A stretch of 57,923 bases of DNA from Oscillospiraceae bacterium (GCA_902783035.1 CACZPK010000008.1:1-57923), one strand, 5' to 3'. Positions 1-9,343 are shown, counted from the first letter of the stretch. The notes: generated by a model not told the origin, from the letters alone. Program-made: numbers and translations.

Positions 1-351
1 GGCCAGGGACCGATCACCATTGCGCGCGCCATGTCCGGCGGCAACCAGCAGAAGGCGATCATCGCCCGCGAGGTCGACAAGGACCCCGATCTGCTCGTTG
101 CAGTGCAGCCGACGCGCGGCCTTGACGTCGGCGCCATCGAGTTCGTCCATAAGAAGCTGGTTGAGCAGCGCGACGCCGGCAAGGCGGTGCTGCTGATCTC
201 TCTGGAGCTGGACGAGGTCATGGACGTGCCCGACCGCATCCTTGTCATGTACGAGGGTGAGATCGTCGGTGAACTCGATCCCAAGACCACCACGCAGGAA
301 GAGCTTGGCCTCTATATGGCGGGCGCGAAGAGAGATGAGGTGAGGGCATGA
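1..351 (+). CDS. Nucleoside/simple-sugar ABC importer ATPase, C-terminal end (partial)
   Basis: The reading frame is open from base 1, so the gene starts outside the window and only its last 116 residues are seen. The ABC signature MSGGNQQK, the degenerate Walker B region ([15 protein letters not shown]) and a switch-region [16 protein letters not shown] are those of the second nucleotide-binding domain of double-domain ATPases of the sugar/nucleoside class (RbsA, YufO/NupO). The Q in the Walker B neighbourhood and the lack of a usual switch His are typical of this class. It overlaps the next gene by four bases (ATGA) and is followed by two permeases, the arrangement of BmpA-dependent purine nucleoside importers. 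The exact substrate is inferred. Confidence 0.9.
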   Translation, partial: GQGPITIARAMSGGNQQKAIIAREVDKDPDLLVAVQPTRGLDVGAIEFVHKKLVEQRDAGKAVLLISLELDEVMDVPDRILVMYEGEIVGELDPKTTTQEELGLYMAGAKRDEVRA

Positions 352-1496
352 AAGAGAAAAAGAATCTTCTCAAAAGCAATGCCGTCCAGTCGCTGATCGC
401 GTCTCTGCTTTGTATCGTGTTCGGCTTGCTGCTCGGTTACATTGTGCTGCTGTTCATCAACCCCGCCGGCGCGGGCGAGGCGATCATGGCGGTCATCAAA
501 AACTTCTGGAACTACTCCCGCGCCAACCTGCAGGCAAAGAACTTCGGCAACACGCTGGTCAAGACCGCGCCGCTGCTGATGTGCGCGCTGAGCGTGCTGT
601 TCGCCTATAAGGTCGGCTTGTTCAACATCGGCGCGGCGGGACAGTACGTCGTCGGCTCCTGCGCCTGCCTGTATGCGGCGCTGTCTCTGCACTGGGGCTG
701 GCTTGCCTGCCTGCTGTTTGCGCTCGTTCTCGGCGGCGTGTACGGCGCGCTTGTCGGCCTGCTGAAGGCGTACTGCAACGTCAACGAGGTCATTTCGGGC
801 ATTATGCTCAACTGGATCGGCCTCTATACCACGAACATGCTCCTTGCGGGCGTCAAGGAATCGACCAGCCCGTATACGCTCCACCTCAAGACCGACGCGC
901 CGCAGGCGATGCTTCCCACGGCGGGACTGGGCGCGATGTTCAACAACAACGGCAACGTCACCATTGCCATTCCGCTTGCGATCCTCTTTGCCATCGGCAT
1001 CATGATCCTGCTGGACAAGACGAAGCTGGGCTATGAGCTGCGCGCCACGGGCAACAACAAGAACGCGGCGAAGTACGCCGGTATGGCGGAAAAACGCAAC
1101 ATCATCCTTACGCTGGTCATTGCCGGCGCGCTGGCGGCGCTGGGCGGGGCGTTCCTGTACCTCACCGACTATGAGCAGTGGTCGGTCACACAGTCCTCGG
1201 TGCCCGGCATGGGCTTCAACGGCATTGCCGCGGCGTTCCTCGGCGGCCTGAACCCGATCGGCACCATCTTCGCATCCTATTTTATTCAGCATATCACCGT
1301 CGGCGGCGCGTACGTGGACAAGACCATGTACTCGTCCCAGATCTCCGACCTGATTTCGTCGCTGATCATCTACCTCTGCGGCTTCGTGCTCTTCATCAAG
1401 TACGCCATCAACATGGGTATTGCCAGGAGTGAAGAAAAGCAGCGGGAGAAGGAAAAAGCACTATCCGCGTCCGATCAGAAAGGAGGCGAGCAGTAA
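348..1496 (+). CDS. ABC transporter permease, nucleoside/simple-sugar type (first subunit)
   Basis: This 382-residue hydrophobic protein has about 8-10 membrane segments and the conserved segment [13 protein letters not shown] near residue 90, a hallmark of BPD_transp_2 permeases of the RbsC/YufP (NupP) group. It would form half of the channel that the upstream ATPase drives. Its start overlaps the ATPase stop, and its stop TAA overlaps the next start (TAATG), so the three genes are translationally coupled. The C-terminal tail ([20 protein letters not shown]) is charged and cytoplasmic. No substrate-binding protein is visible; it should lie to the left of the window. Confidence 0.9.
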   Translation: MKEKKNLLKSNAVQSLIASLLCIVFGLLLGYIVLLFINPAGAGEAIMAVIKNFWNYSRANLQAKNFGNTLVKTAPLLMCALSVLFAYKVGLFNIGAAGQYVVGSCACLYAALSLHWGWLACLLFALVLGGVYGALVGLLKAYCNVNEVISGIMLNWIGLYTTNMLLAGVKESTSPYTLHLKTDAPQAMLPTAGLGAMFNNNGNVTIAIPLAILFAIGIMILLDKTKLGYELRATGNNKNAAKYAGMAEKRNIILTLVIAGALAALGGAFLYLTDYEQWSVTQSSVPGMGFNGIAAAFLGGLNPIGTIFASYFIQHITVGGAYVDKTMYSSQISDLISSLIIYLCGFVLFIKYAINMGIARSEEKQREKEKALSASDQKGGEQ

Positions 1497-2437
1497 TGTT
1501 ATTGCTGATCCAATACACCCTGATTTTCGCCTCGGTTCTGATGCTCGTTGCGCTGGGCGGCTGCTTTGCGGAGCACTCCGGCGTTATCAACCTCGGTCTG
1601 GAGGGCATCATGGTCATCGGCGCTCTCGGCGGCGCGCTGATGATGCGCTATCTGCCCGACAGCATGGCGGCATTCCCGACGATCCTGCTGGTGCTGCTGG
1701 GGGCGATCCTCTTCGGCGTGGTGTACTCGTCGCTGCTGGGCGTTGCCTGCATCAACTTTAAGGCAGATCAAACCATTGTCGGCACCGCGCTCAACATGCT
1801 CGGCGTTGCGGCGGCGACCGTGCTGGTCAAGGCGATCAACACCGCCGCGAATCCCGACGATGTCTCCTCTGAGATCCAGTATGTCGAGGCGAAGAAAAAA
1901 TTCCTCGTCAACATCGGCTCCTTTGAGTTCAACTGGTTCATGCTCATTGCGGTCTGCATGCTGATCGTTGCCTACATTGTGCTTTACAAGACGCGCTTCG
2001 GCCTGCGCCTGATGGCGTGCGGCGAGCATCCGCAGGCGGCAGACAGCGTTGGCATCAACGTTTATAAGATGCGCTGGGCGGGCGTGCTGATCTCCGGCGT
2101 ATACGGCGGCCTCGGCGGCATCTGCTACATCCTTGCGGGCGTGTCGCTGTGGAAGTTTGAAAACGGCGTTGCGGGCTTCGGCTTCCTGTCGCTCGCGGTT
2201 ATGATCTTCGGCCAGTGGCGGCCGACGCGCATTGCGCTTGCGGCACTGCTGTTCGGCGCATTCCGTGCGCTGTCCAACGTTTACTTCGGTTTCCCGTCGC
2301 TGATGGCACTCAACATTCCCGGCTCGGTCTACAACATGATGCCGTACATTATCTCACTGGTGGTGCTGGCATTTACGTCCAAGTCCAGCCGCGCGCCGAA
2401 GGCGGAGGGCATCCCCTACGACAAGGGACAGCGCTGA
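1496..2437 (+). CDS. ABC transporter permease, nucleoside/simple-sugar type (second subunit)
   Basis: This is a 313-residue permease of the YufQ (NupQ) type. The segment HSGVINLGLEGIMVIGALGG around residues 29-48 is the signature of the smaller partner in BmpA-dependent nucleoside importers. It pairs with the preceding permease, and an RBS (AAAGGAGGCGAG) lies just before its ATG inside the end of that gene. It is the last gene of the operon; the 71 bases after it, before the convergent spore gene, show no clear terminator. Family and role are secure; the choice of nucleosides over sugars rests on the YufP/YufQ-like motifs. Confidence 0.88.
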   Translation: MLLLIQYTLIFASVLMLVALGGCFAEHSGVINLGLEGIMVIGALGGALMMRYLPDSMAAFPTILLVLLGAILFGVVYSSLLGVACINFKADQTIVGTALNMLGVAAATVLVKAINTAANPDDVSSEIQYVEAKKKFLVNIGSFEFNWFMLIAVCMLIVAYIVLYKTRFGLRLMACGEHPQAADSVGINVYKMRWAGVLISGVYGGLGGICYILAGVSLWKFENGVAGFGFLSLAVMIFGQWRPTRIALAALLFGAFRALSNVYFGFPSLMALNIPGSVYNMMPYIISLVVLAFTSKSSRAPKAEGIPYDKGQR

Positions 2438-2508
2438 AGGCGGTCCGCATGCCGTATCTTCTCACCACGAAAGCTGTGGGGGTATACCTGCGGCAAAACG
2501 TCACATTG

Positions 2509-3441
2509 TCAAAACAACCATCGTGATCCTATCAACGCAAGCGGCGCGGACAGCGCCGCTTGCATTATTTTACCGAGGAAATACCAGCGCGGCGATAAAT
2601 CGGTTTCCTCCAGCACCGAGAGTGTCTGCGCGTGGACGCTCAGCCCGCCCCAGCCCAGCATGGCGGCACAGAGCGTGAAGCCGACGCGCCCGGACGGCAG
2701 TGCCGCCACGCCGTTTGTCAGTTCAACGAGGCCCAGCAGCGCCGGATACCACGCGGCGCTGGCGGCGCGCGCGGGCAGCAGAAGCGTTACAAATTGCAGC
2801 AGCACGGCAAAAAGTACCACAAAGCCGCAAACGCTCCACACGGCCGAAAAGGAATCCCGCACGACAGACGGAAAAGCAGCGGCAAGGCTTTTCGCTTGCG
2901 CCGCTGCGGAGGTATGGGCGGGGGGCAGGCACTTTACCTTGCTCCTGCGCAGCAGAAAACCGGTCAGTATCGCGGCGGCGGCATGGATAAGAGCAAGGAG
3001 AAGCCCCGCGCGCATGTCGCAGAACACCGCGCTTCCGCAGACACCGAGGATAAAGCCGGGACCGCAGTTGTTGCAAAAACCGAGCAGACGTTCCGCCTCG
3101 TCCCGGTACAGGCGTCCGGTGCGGTAAAGCTCGGCTGCCGTCCGCGCACCGACGGGGTAACCGCCCACGAGTCCCAATGCCAGCGCGGCCGCGCCCGCGC
3201 CGCTGAGCCCGAACAGCGGACGCATCAGCGGTTCCAAGGTATGCGCAAGTGCGTCGCCCATACCGCAGGCCACGCACAGGGACGAGAGCACGAAAAACGG
3301 AAACAGCGACGGCAGCACCGTTTGCAGGCACAGCGACAGCCCCTGCCGTGCCGCCGCGGCACTTTCGGCGGGGAAACAGACAAGCGCCGCGGCGAACAGC
3401 GCCAGCAGTATACCCAGCGCCGCGTTTTTGACACGTTCCAT
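2509..3441 (-). CDS. YlbJ/SpoVV-like sporulation membrane protein
   Basis: This is a 310-residue polytopic membrane protein of the nucleoside-recognition/gate family. Motifs such as LPSLFPFFVLSSL, GLVGGYPVGARTAAELY and FCNNCGPGFILG are those of YlbJ (SpoVV), which moves dipicolinic acid across the outer forespore membrane. It is shorter than Bacillus YlbJ (about 400 aa), as in many clostridial versions. The ATG at 3441 is chosen because a GGAGG lies seven bases upstream; a GTG nine bases further up would overlap that site. It is divergent from yqfC, another spore gene. A hairpin near 2538-2566 lies inside its coding end (AALSAPLA) and is not treated as a terminator. Function is inferred from family. 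Confidence 0.75.
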   Translation of the reverse strand: MERVKNAALGILLALFAAALVCFPAESAAAARQGLSLCLQTVLPSLFPFFVLSSLCVACGMGDALAHTLEPLMRPLFGLSGAGAAALALGLVGGYPVGARTAAELYRTGRLYRDEAERLLGFCNNCGPGFILGVCGSAVFCDMRAGLLLALIHAAAAILTGFLLRRSKVKCLPPAHTSAAAQAKSLAAAFPSVVRDSFSAVWSVCGFVVLFAVLLQFVTLLLPARAASAAWYPALLGLVELTNGVAALPSGRVGFTLCAAMLGWGGLSVHAQTLSVLEETDLSPRWYFLGKIMQAALSAPLALIGSRWLF

Positions 3442-3481
3442 CGTCAACACCTCCGCAAAAGCCTATGCGCGCAGCGGCAAA

Positions 3482-3512
3482 AAGAGGACAGGCAAGTTTT
3501 GCCTGTCCTCTT
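3482..3512. repeat. 14-bp perfect hairpin between divergent spore genes
   Basis: AAGAGGACAGGCAA (3482-3495) and its exact reverse complement (3499-3512) are separated by three bases. It lies between the divergent starts of the YlbJ-like gene and yqfC, so it falls in the 5' leader or promoter region of one or both. There is no T-run of terminator length on either side. It may be an RNA hairpin in a leader or an operator. Confidence 0.6.
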
Positions 3513-3538
3513 CATAGGGTGAGGGAAGAGGTGTGGAC

Positions 3539-3823
3539 ATGGAGAAATACGGAAAAACACAGGAGCTGCGCCGCCGCATGGCGGAGCTGTTCGACCTGCC
3601 GGCCGATCTGGTGGCAGGGCTTTCCCACATGGAGCTGCTGGGCGACCGTCAGTTTTTTCTGGAGGGACACGGCGGCATTCTCGCCTACAGCGACACGCAG
3701 ATCGACATCTCCGCGGGCGCGCTGGTGCTGCGTGTGCGGGGCGCTGGGCTGGAGCTGCGCGGCATGACGGGGGATGAACTGCGCATCCGCGGGCGGATCG
3801 ACGCGGTAGAATTCGTGCGGTAG
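3539..3823 (+). CDS. yqfC: Sporulation protein YqfC
   Basis: This 94-residue protein belongs to the YabP/YqfC family. The central motif (HMELLGDRQFFLEGHGGILAYSDTQIDI) and the all-beta pattern match YqfC, and it is followed directly by yqfD as in most spore formers. The ATG at 3539 lies seven bases after an AAGAGG ribosome site; a GTG two codons earlier would be too close to it. YqfC is known to be made in the mother cell under sigma-E and to be needed for full sporulation in some Clostridia. It starts the conserved yqfC-yqfD-phoH-ybeY-era run. Confidence 0.9.
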   Translation: MEKYGKTQELRRRMAELFDLPADLVAGLSHMELLGDRQFFLEGHGGILAYSDTQIDISAGALVLRVRGAGLELRGMTGDELRIRGRIDAVEFVR

Positions 3824-3834
3824 CGGGAGGGAGT

Positions 3835-5040
3835 ATGCTCAAGAAGTTTGTTTCTCTGTTGCGCGGCGATGTGCGCGTGCGCGCAGCGAGCCGCTTTCCG
3901 GAGCGTGTGCTCAACGTCTGCGCCGCCCGCGGCATCGCATTGCGGGAGCCGGCTTTTCTGGGCGGGGAGGAGCTGGCATTTTCCATCGACCGCCGCGACT
4001 GGCGGCGGCTCAAGGCGGCGTGCGCCGACCTGAACGCCGGCGTGCACATCGAGCGCACCGCGGGCGTTCCCTTCGCGCTGGGACGCTTGCGGCGGCGCAA
4101 GGCTCTGTTGGCGGGACTGGCACTGTGCGCGGCGCTGCTGGCGGTCAACGCCTGCTTTATCTGGGACTTTCAGGTGGAGGGCAACGGCAGCGTCCCGCCG
4201 GAAAAGATCCTGCGTGTGCTGGCGGCAAACGGCGTCCGGCGCGGTACCTTTGCCTTTTCCATTGCGCAGCGTTCGCTGTGCAACCACGCGCTGCTGGAGC
4301 TGCCGGAGCTTGCATGGCTGACGGTCAACGTGCGCGGCTGCCGCGCCCACGTCATCGTGCGCGAGCGCGTGCCGAAGCCGGAGATCGTCAACGAGTCTGC
4401 GCCGACCAATGTGGTTGCGCGGCGGGACGCGCTGGTGACAGATGTCCGCGCGCTGGACGGTGAGGCGCGGGTGCTTCCGGGCACGACGGTACGACGCGGG
4501 CAGCTGCTCATCAGCGGCGTGGTGGAGACAAAGGGCGTCGAGCAGCCCGTTGTCGGCGTGCGCTATCTGGCGGGCAAGGGAACGGTATATGGCCGGACCT
4601 GGTATGAGCTTTCGACAAAGATCCCGCTGGTTTATGTGTGCAAGGTGCCCGTAGGTGAAGCAACGCACGGTTATGCCCTGCTCTGGGGCGAAAATCGCAT
4701 AAATTTCAGCGGAAAAGGGACTAGTAATCTGCCGACGGGATATGATAAAATAATCAATCGGAAACAGTGGACGCTGCCGGGGGGCCTTCTTCTGCCCGTA
4801 ACATGGGTGACGGAGACCTATCGCCCCTATACGACGCTGCGCGCGGAACGCTCCCGCGAGGAGGCGCAGGCGCTCGGACGCGTGGTGCTGGAGGATTACC
4901 TTGCCGCAACCCTCGGCACGGAAGGCGAGATCGTCTCCGCGCGTTGTGCCGCTGCCGCGCAGGGCGACTGGCTGCTGGTGACGCTCAGCGCGGAGTGCGT
5001 CGAGCAGATCGGAGAGACGGTACCCATCGACATGGGTTGA
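3835..5040 (+). CDS. yqfD: Sporulation protein YqfD
   Basis: This 401-residue protein has a cytoplasmic N-terminal part of about 85 residues, one membrane helix near residues 90-105 (ALLAGLALCAALLAVNACF), and a long extracytoplasmic part containing a POTRA-like segment (FQVEGNGSVPPEKILRVL) and a late GTVYGRTWYEL motif, as expected for YqfD. The start follows GGGAGGGAGT by a few bases and is 12 bases after yqfC. YqfD is needed at a mid stage of spore formation. The downstream GTG/ATG alternatives are less well placed. Confidence 0.92.
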   Translation: MLKKFVSLLRGDVRVRAASRFPERVLNVCAARGIALREPAFLGGEELAFSIDRRDWRRLKAACADLNAGVHIERTAGVPFALGRLRRRKALLAGLALCAALLAVNACFIWDFQVEGNGSVPPEKILRVLAANGVRRGTFAFSIAQRSLCNHALLELPELAWLTVNVRGCRAHVIVRERVPKPEIVNESAPTNVVARRDALVTDVRALDGEARVLPGTTVRRGQLLISGVVETKGVEQPVVGVRYLAGKGTVYGRTWYELSTKIPLVYVCKVPVGEATHGYALLWGENRINFSGKGTSNLPTGYDKIINRKQWTLPGGLLLPVTWVTETYRPYTTLRAERSREEAQALGRVVLEDYLAATLGTEGEIVSARCAAAAQGDWLLVTLSAECVEQIGETVPIDMG

Positions 5041-5071
5041 GGGCGTCCGCGTCACGAAAGAAGGACAATAC

Positions 5072-6049
5072 ATGGAACAGCGCATCAGCATCGAACGCAT
5101 GGAGCAGGCGGTGAATCTGTTCGGTTCGTTCGATGAAAATATCCACCTGATCGAAAGCGAGTTCAGCGTCACGGTGGCAAACCGCGAGGGCGAGCTGCGC
5201 GTGAACGGCGAGCCGGAGGACGTTATGCTGGCGGCCAAGGCGCTCACGGCGCTGCTGACACTTTCCAACCGCGGCGAAACCATCAGCGAGCAGAACGTGC
5301 GCTATGTCATCGGACTTGTGCGTGCGGGGCAGGAGGACAAGGTCGGCGAGTTGACGCAGGACGTCATCTGCATCAGCGCCAAAGGCCGCCCCGTCAAGCC
5401 CAAGACCATCGGACAGAAGAAGTACGTCGAATCCATCTTTGAAAACGCCGTTACCATCGGTGTCGGCCCCGCGGGCACGGGAAAGACCTACCTTGCCGTT
5501 GCGGCGGCGGTCGCCGCGTTCCGCGAGCGCAAGATCAACCGCATCATTCTCACGCGCCCCGCGGTGGAGGCAGGCGAGCGTCTGGGCTTTTTGCCCGGCG
5601 ACTTGCAGAGCAAGGTCGACCCCTACCTCCGGCCGCTCTACGACGCACTGTTCGACATGCTTGGCGCGGAGACCTATAACAAGTATCTGGAGCGCGGCAA
5701 CATTGAGGTTGCACCGCTCGCCTATATGCGCGGGCGCACGCTGGACGACAGCTTCATCATTCTCGACGAGGCGCAGAACACCTCCTGTGAGCAGATGAAG
5801 ATGTTCCTCACCCGTATGGGCTTTGGCTCAAAAATGGTCATCACGGGCGACGCGACGCAGATCGACCTGCCGGCGGACAAGCTCTCCGGTCTCAAGCAGG
5901 CGGTGCGGGTGCTCAAGGACGTTGAGGGCGTCGGCATCTGCGAGCTGAACGATCAGGACGTGGTGCGGCACGTGATGGTGCAGCGCATCATCAAGGCATA
6001 TAAGGATTACGAAGACGCGAAAAACCGGCAAAACAAGGCGAGACGATAG
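5072..6049 (+). CDS. phoH: PhoH family ATPase/ribonuclease-associated protein
   Basis: This 325-residue protein has an N-terminal KH-like stretch followed by a PhoH ATPase domain. Walker A is GPAGTGKT at residues 132-139, with FIILDEAQN as Walker B and GDATQIDLP as the helicase-like motif. PhoH proteins bind NTP and RNA and sit beside ybeY in most bacteria, pointing to a shared role in RNA maturation or quality control. The start has an AGAAGGA site. It lies between yqfD and ybeY, the usual order. Confidence 0.93.
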   Translation: MEQRISIERMEQAVNLFGSFDENIHLIESEFSVTVANREGELRVNGEPEDVMLAAKALTALLTLSNRGETISEQNVRYVIGLVRAGQEDKVGELTQDVICISAKGRPVKPKTIGQKKYVESIFENAVTIGVGPAGTGKTYLAVAAAVAAFRERKINRIILTRPAVEAGERLGFLPGDLQSKVDPYLRPLYDALFDMLGAETYNKYLERGNIEVAPLAYMRGRTLDDSFIILDEAQNTSCEQMKMFLTRMGFGSKMVITGDATQIDLPADKLSGLKQAVRVLKDVEGVGICELNDQDVVRHVMVQRIIKAYKDYEDAKNRQNKARR

Positions 6050-6063
6050 GGAGGGAAGGCTTT

Positions 6064-6555
6064 ATGGCGAAGAGACATTATATTCCCGTTACGGCAGATG
6101 TGGAGAGCGTGAGCGACAACGCGAAGGCGCTCATCCGCAAGACCGTGCGCACGGCGCTGGAGGCTGAGGGCGTTACACTGCCCTGCGAAGTGGACGTGCT
6201 GGTGACGACCGACCGTGCAATCAAGAAAGTAAACAAAGAGCAGCGCAAGGTTGACAAAGCGACGGACGTGCTGTCTTTCCCTGCGTTGGAGCTGCATCCC
6301 GGCGAAAAGCCGACGGCGGCGGACGCCGACCCCGGCACGGGGCTGGTGCCGCTGGGCGACATGGTGCTTTCCTGGGAACGTGTGGCGGCGCAGGCAAAGG
6401 AGTACGGCCACTCGCGCAGCCGTGAGCTGGCATATCTGGTGACGCATTCGGTGCTGCATCTGCTTGGCTACGATCACATGGACGAGGGGGAGCAGAAGGC
6501 TCTCATGCGCGCGCACGAGGAAGCGGTTATGGAGAAAATGGAACTCAAGAGGTAA
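6064..6555 (+). CDS. ybeY: rRNA maturation endoribonuclease YbeY
   Basis: This 163-residue metallo-endoribonuclease carries the zinc motif H-x3-H-x5-H (HSVLHLLGYDH; His128, His132, His138). YbeY trims 16S rRNA ends and takes part in 70S ribosome quality control. A GGGAGGGAAGG site precedes the ATG, which is 14 bases after phoH. In many Firmicutes dgkA and cdd lie between ybeY and era; here era follows after only four bases, so those genes have been lost from this place. Confidence 0.95.
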   Translation: MAKRHYIPVTADVESVSDNAKALIRKTVRTALEAEGVTLPCEVDVLVTTDRAIKKVNKEQRKVDKATDVLSFPALELHPGEKPTAADADPGTGLVPLGDMVLSWERVAAQAKEYGHSRSRELAYLVTHSVLHLLGYDHMDEGEQKALMRAHEEAVMEKMELKR

Positions 6556-6559
6556 AAGC

Positions 6560-7459
6560 ATGGAAATCAAAAGAACCGCAATGGTCACGGTCTGCGGACG
6601 GCCGAATGTGGGCAAGTCGACGCTGACCAACGCGCTCGTCGGCGAAAAGATTGCCATTGTCAGCAACAAGCCGCAGACCACGCGCAACCGGATTTACGGT
6701 GTGGTCAACCGTGACGACGTACAGTTTGTATTTCTGGATACGCCGGGTTTCCACAAGGCGAAAAACCGCCTCGGCGATTATATGGTCAAGGTCACGCGGG
6801 AGAGCATCGCAGACGTGGACGCGGTCGTGCTGATGGTCGAGCCGGTGCCGCACGTCGGCATCCCCGAGCAGGAGCTGATCAAAAAAATCAAGGAATCGGG
6901 CTGCCCGGCGATCCTGTGCATCAACAAGATCGATACGATCGAGGATAAGAATGCCCTGCTGGCGGTGATTGCCGCCTATACCGAGGCGCATGAATTCGAC
7001 GCGGTCATTCCCATCTCCGCAATGAAGCAGGATGGCCTGCGCGATCTGCTTATTGAGCTTGCCAAATACGCGACGGAGGGGCCGCAGCTCTTCCCGGACG
7101 GTATGGTGACCGACCAGCCTGACCGTCAGGTTGTGGGTGAGATCGTACGCGAGAAGATGCTGCGCAATCTGGACAAGGAGATCCCCCACGGCACGGCGGT
7201 GGAAATCACGCGCTTTGCCGAGCGCGATGATGAGGTCATTGAGGTCGAGGCGACGATCTACTGCGAGAAAAAGAGCCACAAGGGCATCATCATCGGCAAG
7301 AACGGCGAGATGCTCAAGAAGATCAGCACCGAGGCACGCCACGACATCGAGCGTTTCATGGGCGCGAAAGTATTCCTCCAGACTTGGGTGAAGGTCAAGG
7401 AAAATTGGCGGGACAATATGAACTACGTGCGGTCGTTCGGATACGACGAGCGCGAGTAA
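6560..7459 (+). CDS. era: GTPase Era
   Basis: This is a 299-residue Ras-like GTPase with a KH domain, required for 30S subunit assembly. G1 is GRPNVGKS (residues 13-20), G3 DTPG and G4 NKID; the KH domain carries GIIIGKNGEMLKKI. The ATG at 6560 is the correct start because the next residues (MEIKRTAMVTVCG) match Era; a longer frame from 6464 is a shadow over ybeY. The last 18 codons belong to a sequence that is repeated twice more downstream (see the repeat at 7402-7760), so the gene end has been duplicated without changing the protein. Confidence 0.96.
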   Translation: MEIKRTAMVTVCGRPNVGKSTLTNALVGEKIAIVSNKPQTTRNRIYGVVNRDDVQFVFLDTPGFHKAKNRLGDYMVKVTRESIADVDAVVLMVEPVPHVGIPEQELIKKIKESGCPAILCINKIDTIEDKNALLAVIAAYTEAHEFDAVIPISAMKQDGLRDLLIELAKYATEGPQLFPDGMVTDQPDRQVVGEIVREKMLRNLDKEIPHGTAVEITRFAERDDEVIEVEATIYCEKKSHKGIIIGKNGEMLKKISTEARHDIERFMGAKVFLQTWVKVKENWRDNMNYVRSFGYDERE

Positions 7460-7760
7460 ACGTTCGCCAATTTTCCTCGAGCGGGAGCGAGCCGCGCGTC
7501 AGCGCGTGAAAAGATCAACACTTGTTCGTGAAATCGAAGATTTCAACGGACAAATTGGCGGGACAATATGAACTACGTGCGATCGTTCGGATACGACGAG
7601 TGCGAATAAACGTTCGCCAATTTTCCTCGAGCGGGAGCGAGCCGCGCGTCAGCGCGTGAAAAAAATCAACGCTTGTTCGTGAAATCGAAGATTTCAACGG
7701 ACAAATTGGCGGGACAATATGAACTACGTGCGGTCGTTCGGATACGACGAGCGCGAGTAA
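7402..7760 (+). repeat. Tandem 150-bp repeat copying the 3' end of era (2.4 copies)
   Basis: Copies start at 7402, 7552 and 7703 (periods 150 and 151). Each begins with the last 19 codons of era including the stop; the first two copies continue into a structured intergenic segment. That segment holds an inverted match to the era end (CGCCAATTTTCC against GGAAAATTGGCG), a GCGC-GTCA-GCGC arm and a long arm around GAAATC-GAA-GATTTC. Copies differ by only a few bases (for example GAGCGCGAG against GAGTGCGAA), which implies a recent duplication or ongoing slippage. No intact gene is made by copies 2 and 3. Confidence 0.9.
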
Positions 7761-7766
7761 GGCAAA

Positions 7767-7810
7767 ATAACCACGCCTCGATCGGCTGTGAACCGTCGAG
7801 GCGTGGTTAT
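7767..7810. terminator. Bidirectional terminator between era and the L,D-transpeptidase gene
   Basis: A 15-bp perfect stem (7767-7781 with 7796-7810) encloses a 14-base loop. It is flanked by T-rich sequence on both strands and sits between two convergent genes. Confidence 0.8.
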
Positions 7811-7828
7811 ATTTATATAATGTAGGGG

Positions 7829-9343
7829 TCAGGCAGCTTTGATTTCACAGTAGCGGTGCAGCAATGCCGCCATTTGCGCGCGTGTGACCGGAGCGTCCAG
7901 CGCGAGGTTGCCTTCATCGTCGCCCAACAGCAGACCGATGCGCAGCGCCCAATCCGCGGCGCCCTCCGTCGTTTTTTCCGGCGCTTCGGCAACGTCGAAA
8001 GGCTCACTTTCGCCCGGCTGCCCGGTTTCGGCGGAACCTGTGTCAGATCCCTGACCCGGAACCGCGGCGGTGAGCGCGGTGTCCGGCGTATCCGCGAGCG
8101 AAGCTGCATCGTCCCGGACCGTGACAATGCTCTCCGCCGCTGCGGGGCTGCCTGCTGCGGCGAACAAATCATAGCGGAACAGCAACTCGATCAATTCCTG
8201 CCGTGTGAGCGACGCGGTGACACAGACGCTGCCCTCCGTAATGCCTGCATCCGCCGCCCAGTCGGCGGCGTTCGCATACCACGCGCGGCCCTCCGCGGCG
8301 CTGTCTCTGACCGCGGGCTTGCCCGCGAAGTTGTAGAGCAGCTGCAGCGTTTCGGAACACTGGAGCGGCGCATCCGGCGCATAGGCGTAATCGTCGCCGC
8401 CGGCAATCAACCCGCGCTCGTAGAGGTAGCGTACGTCAGCATAGTACCACTCGTCCGGCGTCACATCGCAAAACGGCAGGTTTTCATCCGTGACGACGAC
8501 GGCGCATTGCTTTTCCGCCTCGCCGCAGCTGACCGTAAGCGTTGTGCGCCCTGCGCCCGTTGCGCGGATATGTCCTCGCGCGTCCACCACGGCTACCGTG
8601 GGATCGTCGCTGTGGAACATCGCCGTCGGATAGGTCGACTCCGCCGGAATGCGCATAACGCCCAGCTCCGCCGTTTCTCCGATGCGCAGGCATACGTCGG
8701 CTGTGGAGAGGGCGATGTCGGCGGTGCGCTGTTCCGCCCAGGGGTTTCCCGGTTCGGGATCGGTGGGGTCCCAGCCGCCCCCGGGGACGGACGGGAGCAT
8801 CTTCTCCGGCTTGCCCAGTTCACCGGGATCGTCGCTGTCATATACGGTGACGCGGGTGCCCTCGCCGCAATTTTCATAAATCCATTTCGCATCCTCCGTC
8901 TGAAGGCGGATGCAGCCGTGTGAAGCGGGACGTCCCAACGCCTCATAGTATCCGGGGAGCAGAGCGGCGGAGTTGGGGCGCGCATAGCAGAGCGAGTGGA
9001 ACAGGCACTCCTTGTAGAACTGGGAAAGATACTGCGCATACACGTCTCCCATCATCATGTGCCAGCGATGCTTGCGCCCGATGGAGAAATTCCCCTTCGG
9101 CGTGGCGTTCTTGGCAGAGCCGGTGGAGCAGACCATCGCCCGGACGGGAACCGTGTAGGCACCGTTTTCATCCAGACCATATACCGTGACCGTGCTGGCA
9201 CGACGGTTTACCATGATGTAATAGGGTTGACTATTGTCCTGCGCCTGCTTGGCCGCCTCCTCATTCGCGGCGAGCGCTTCGGCGGGCAGCAGACTTACAG
9301 AGAGTGCCAGCGCGAACAGCCAGGCAAGGGCACGCTGTTTCAC
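7829..9343 (-). CDS. Secreted L,D-transpeptidase with Big2-like and SLH-like domains
   Basis: This 504-residue exported wall enzyme has a signal peptide (LAWLFALALSVSLLPAEALA), then a YkuD L,D-transpeptidase domain with the catalytic SHGCIRL at residues 141-147, a bacterial Ig-like (Big2) domain with a VAVVDARGHIRATGAG motif, and a region with S-layer-homology-like repeats (DEWYYADVRYLYERGLIAGG). The GTG at 9343 is chosen because GGAGGAGGG lies about ten bases upstream; the longer frame has only a TTG and no site. It would form 3-3 peptidoglycan crosslinks or attach proteins while bound to wall polymers. A late acidic, low-complexity linker precedes the last SLH-like unit. Confidence 0.88.
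   Translation of the reverse strand: MKQRALAWLFALALSVSLLPAEALAANEEAAKQAQDNSQPYYIMVNRRASTVTVYGLDENGAYTVPVRAMVCSTGSAKNATPKGNFSIGRKHRWHMMMGDVYAQYLSQFYKECLFHSLCYARPNSAALLPGYYEALGRPASHGCIRLQTEDAKWIYENCGEGTRVTVYDSDDPGELGKPEKMLPSVPGGGWDPTDPEPGNPWAEQRTADIALSTADVCLRIGETAELGVMRIPAESTYPTAMFHSDDPTVAVVDARGHIRATGAGRTTLTVSCGEAEKQCAVVVTDENLPFCDVTPDEWYYADVRYLYERGLIAGGDDYAYAPDAPLQCSETLQLLYNFAGKPAVRDSAAEGRAWYANAADWAADAGITEGSVCVTASLTRQELIELLFRYDLFAAAGSPAAAESIVTVRDDAASLADTPDTALTAAVPGQGSDTGSAETGQPGESEPFDVAEAPEKTTEGAADWALRIGLLLGDDEGNLALDAPVTRAQMAALLHRYCEIKAA

Noticed and set aside
2538-2566. GC hairpin that looks like a terminator
   Set aside because: It is inside the coding end of the YlbJ-like gene (codons for AALSAPLA) and lacks a proper T-run on the coding strand.
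7402-7760. Possible CRISPR array
   Set aside because: The unit is 150 bases, includes the end of era and has no unique spacers or cas genes nearby.
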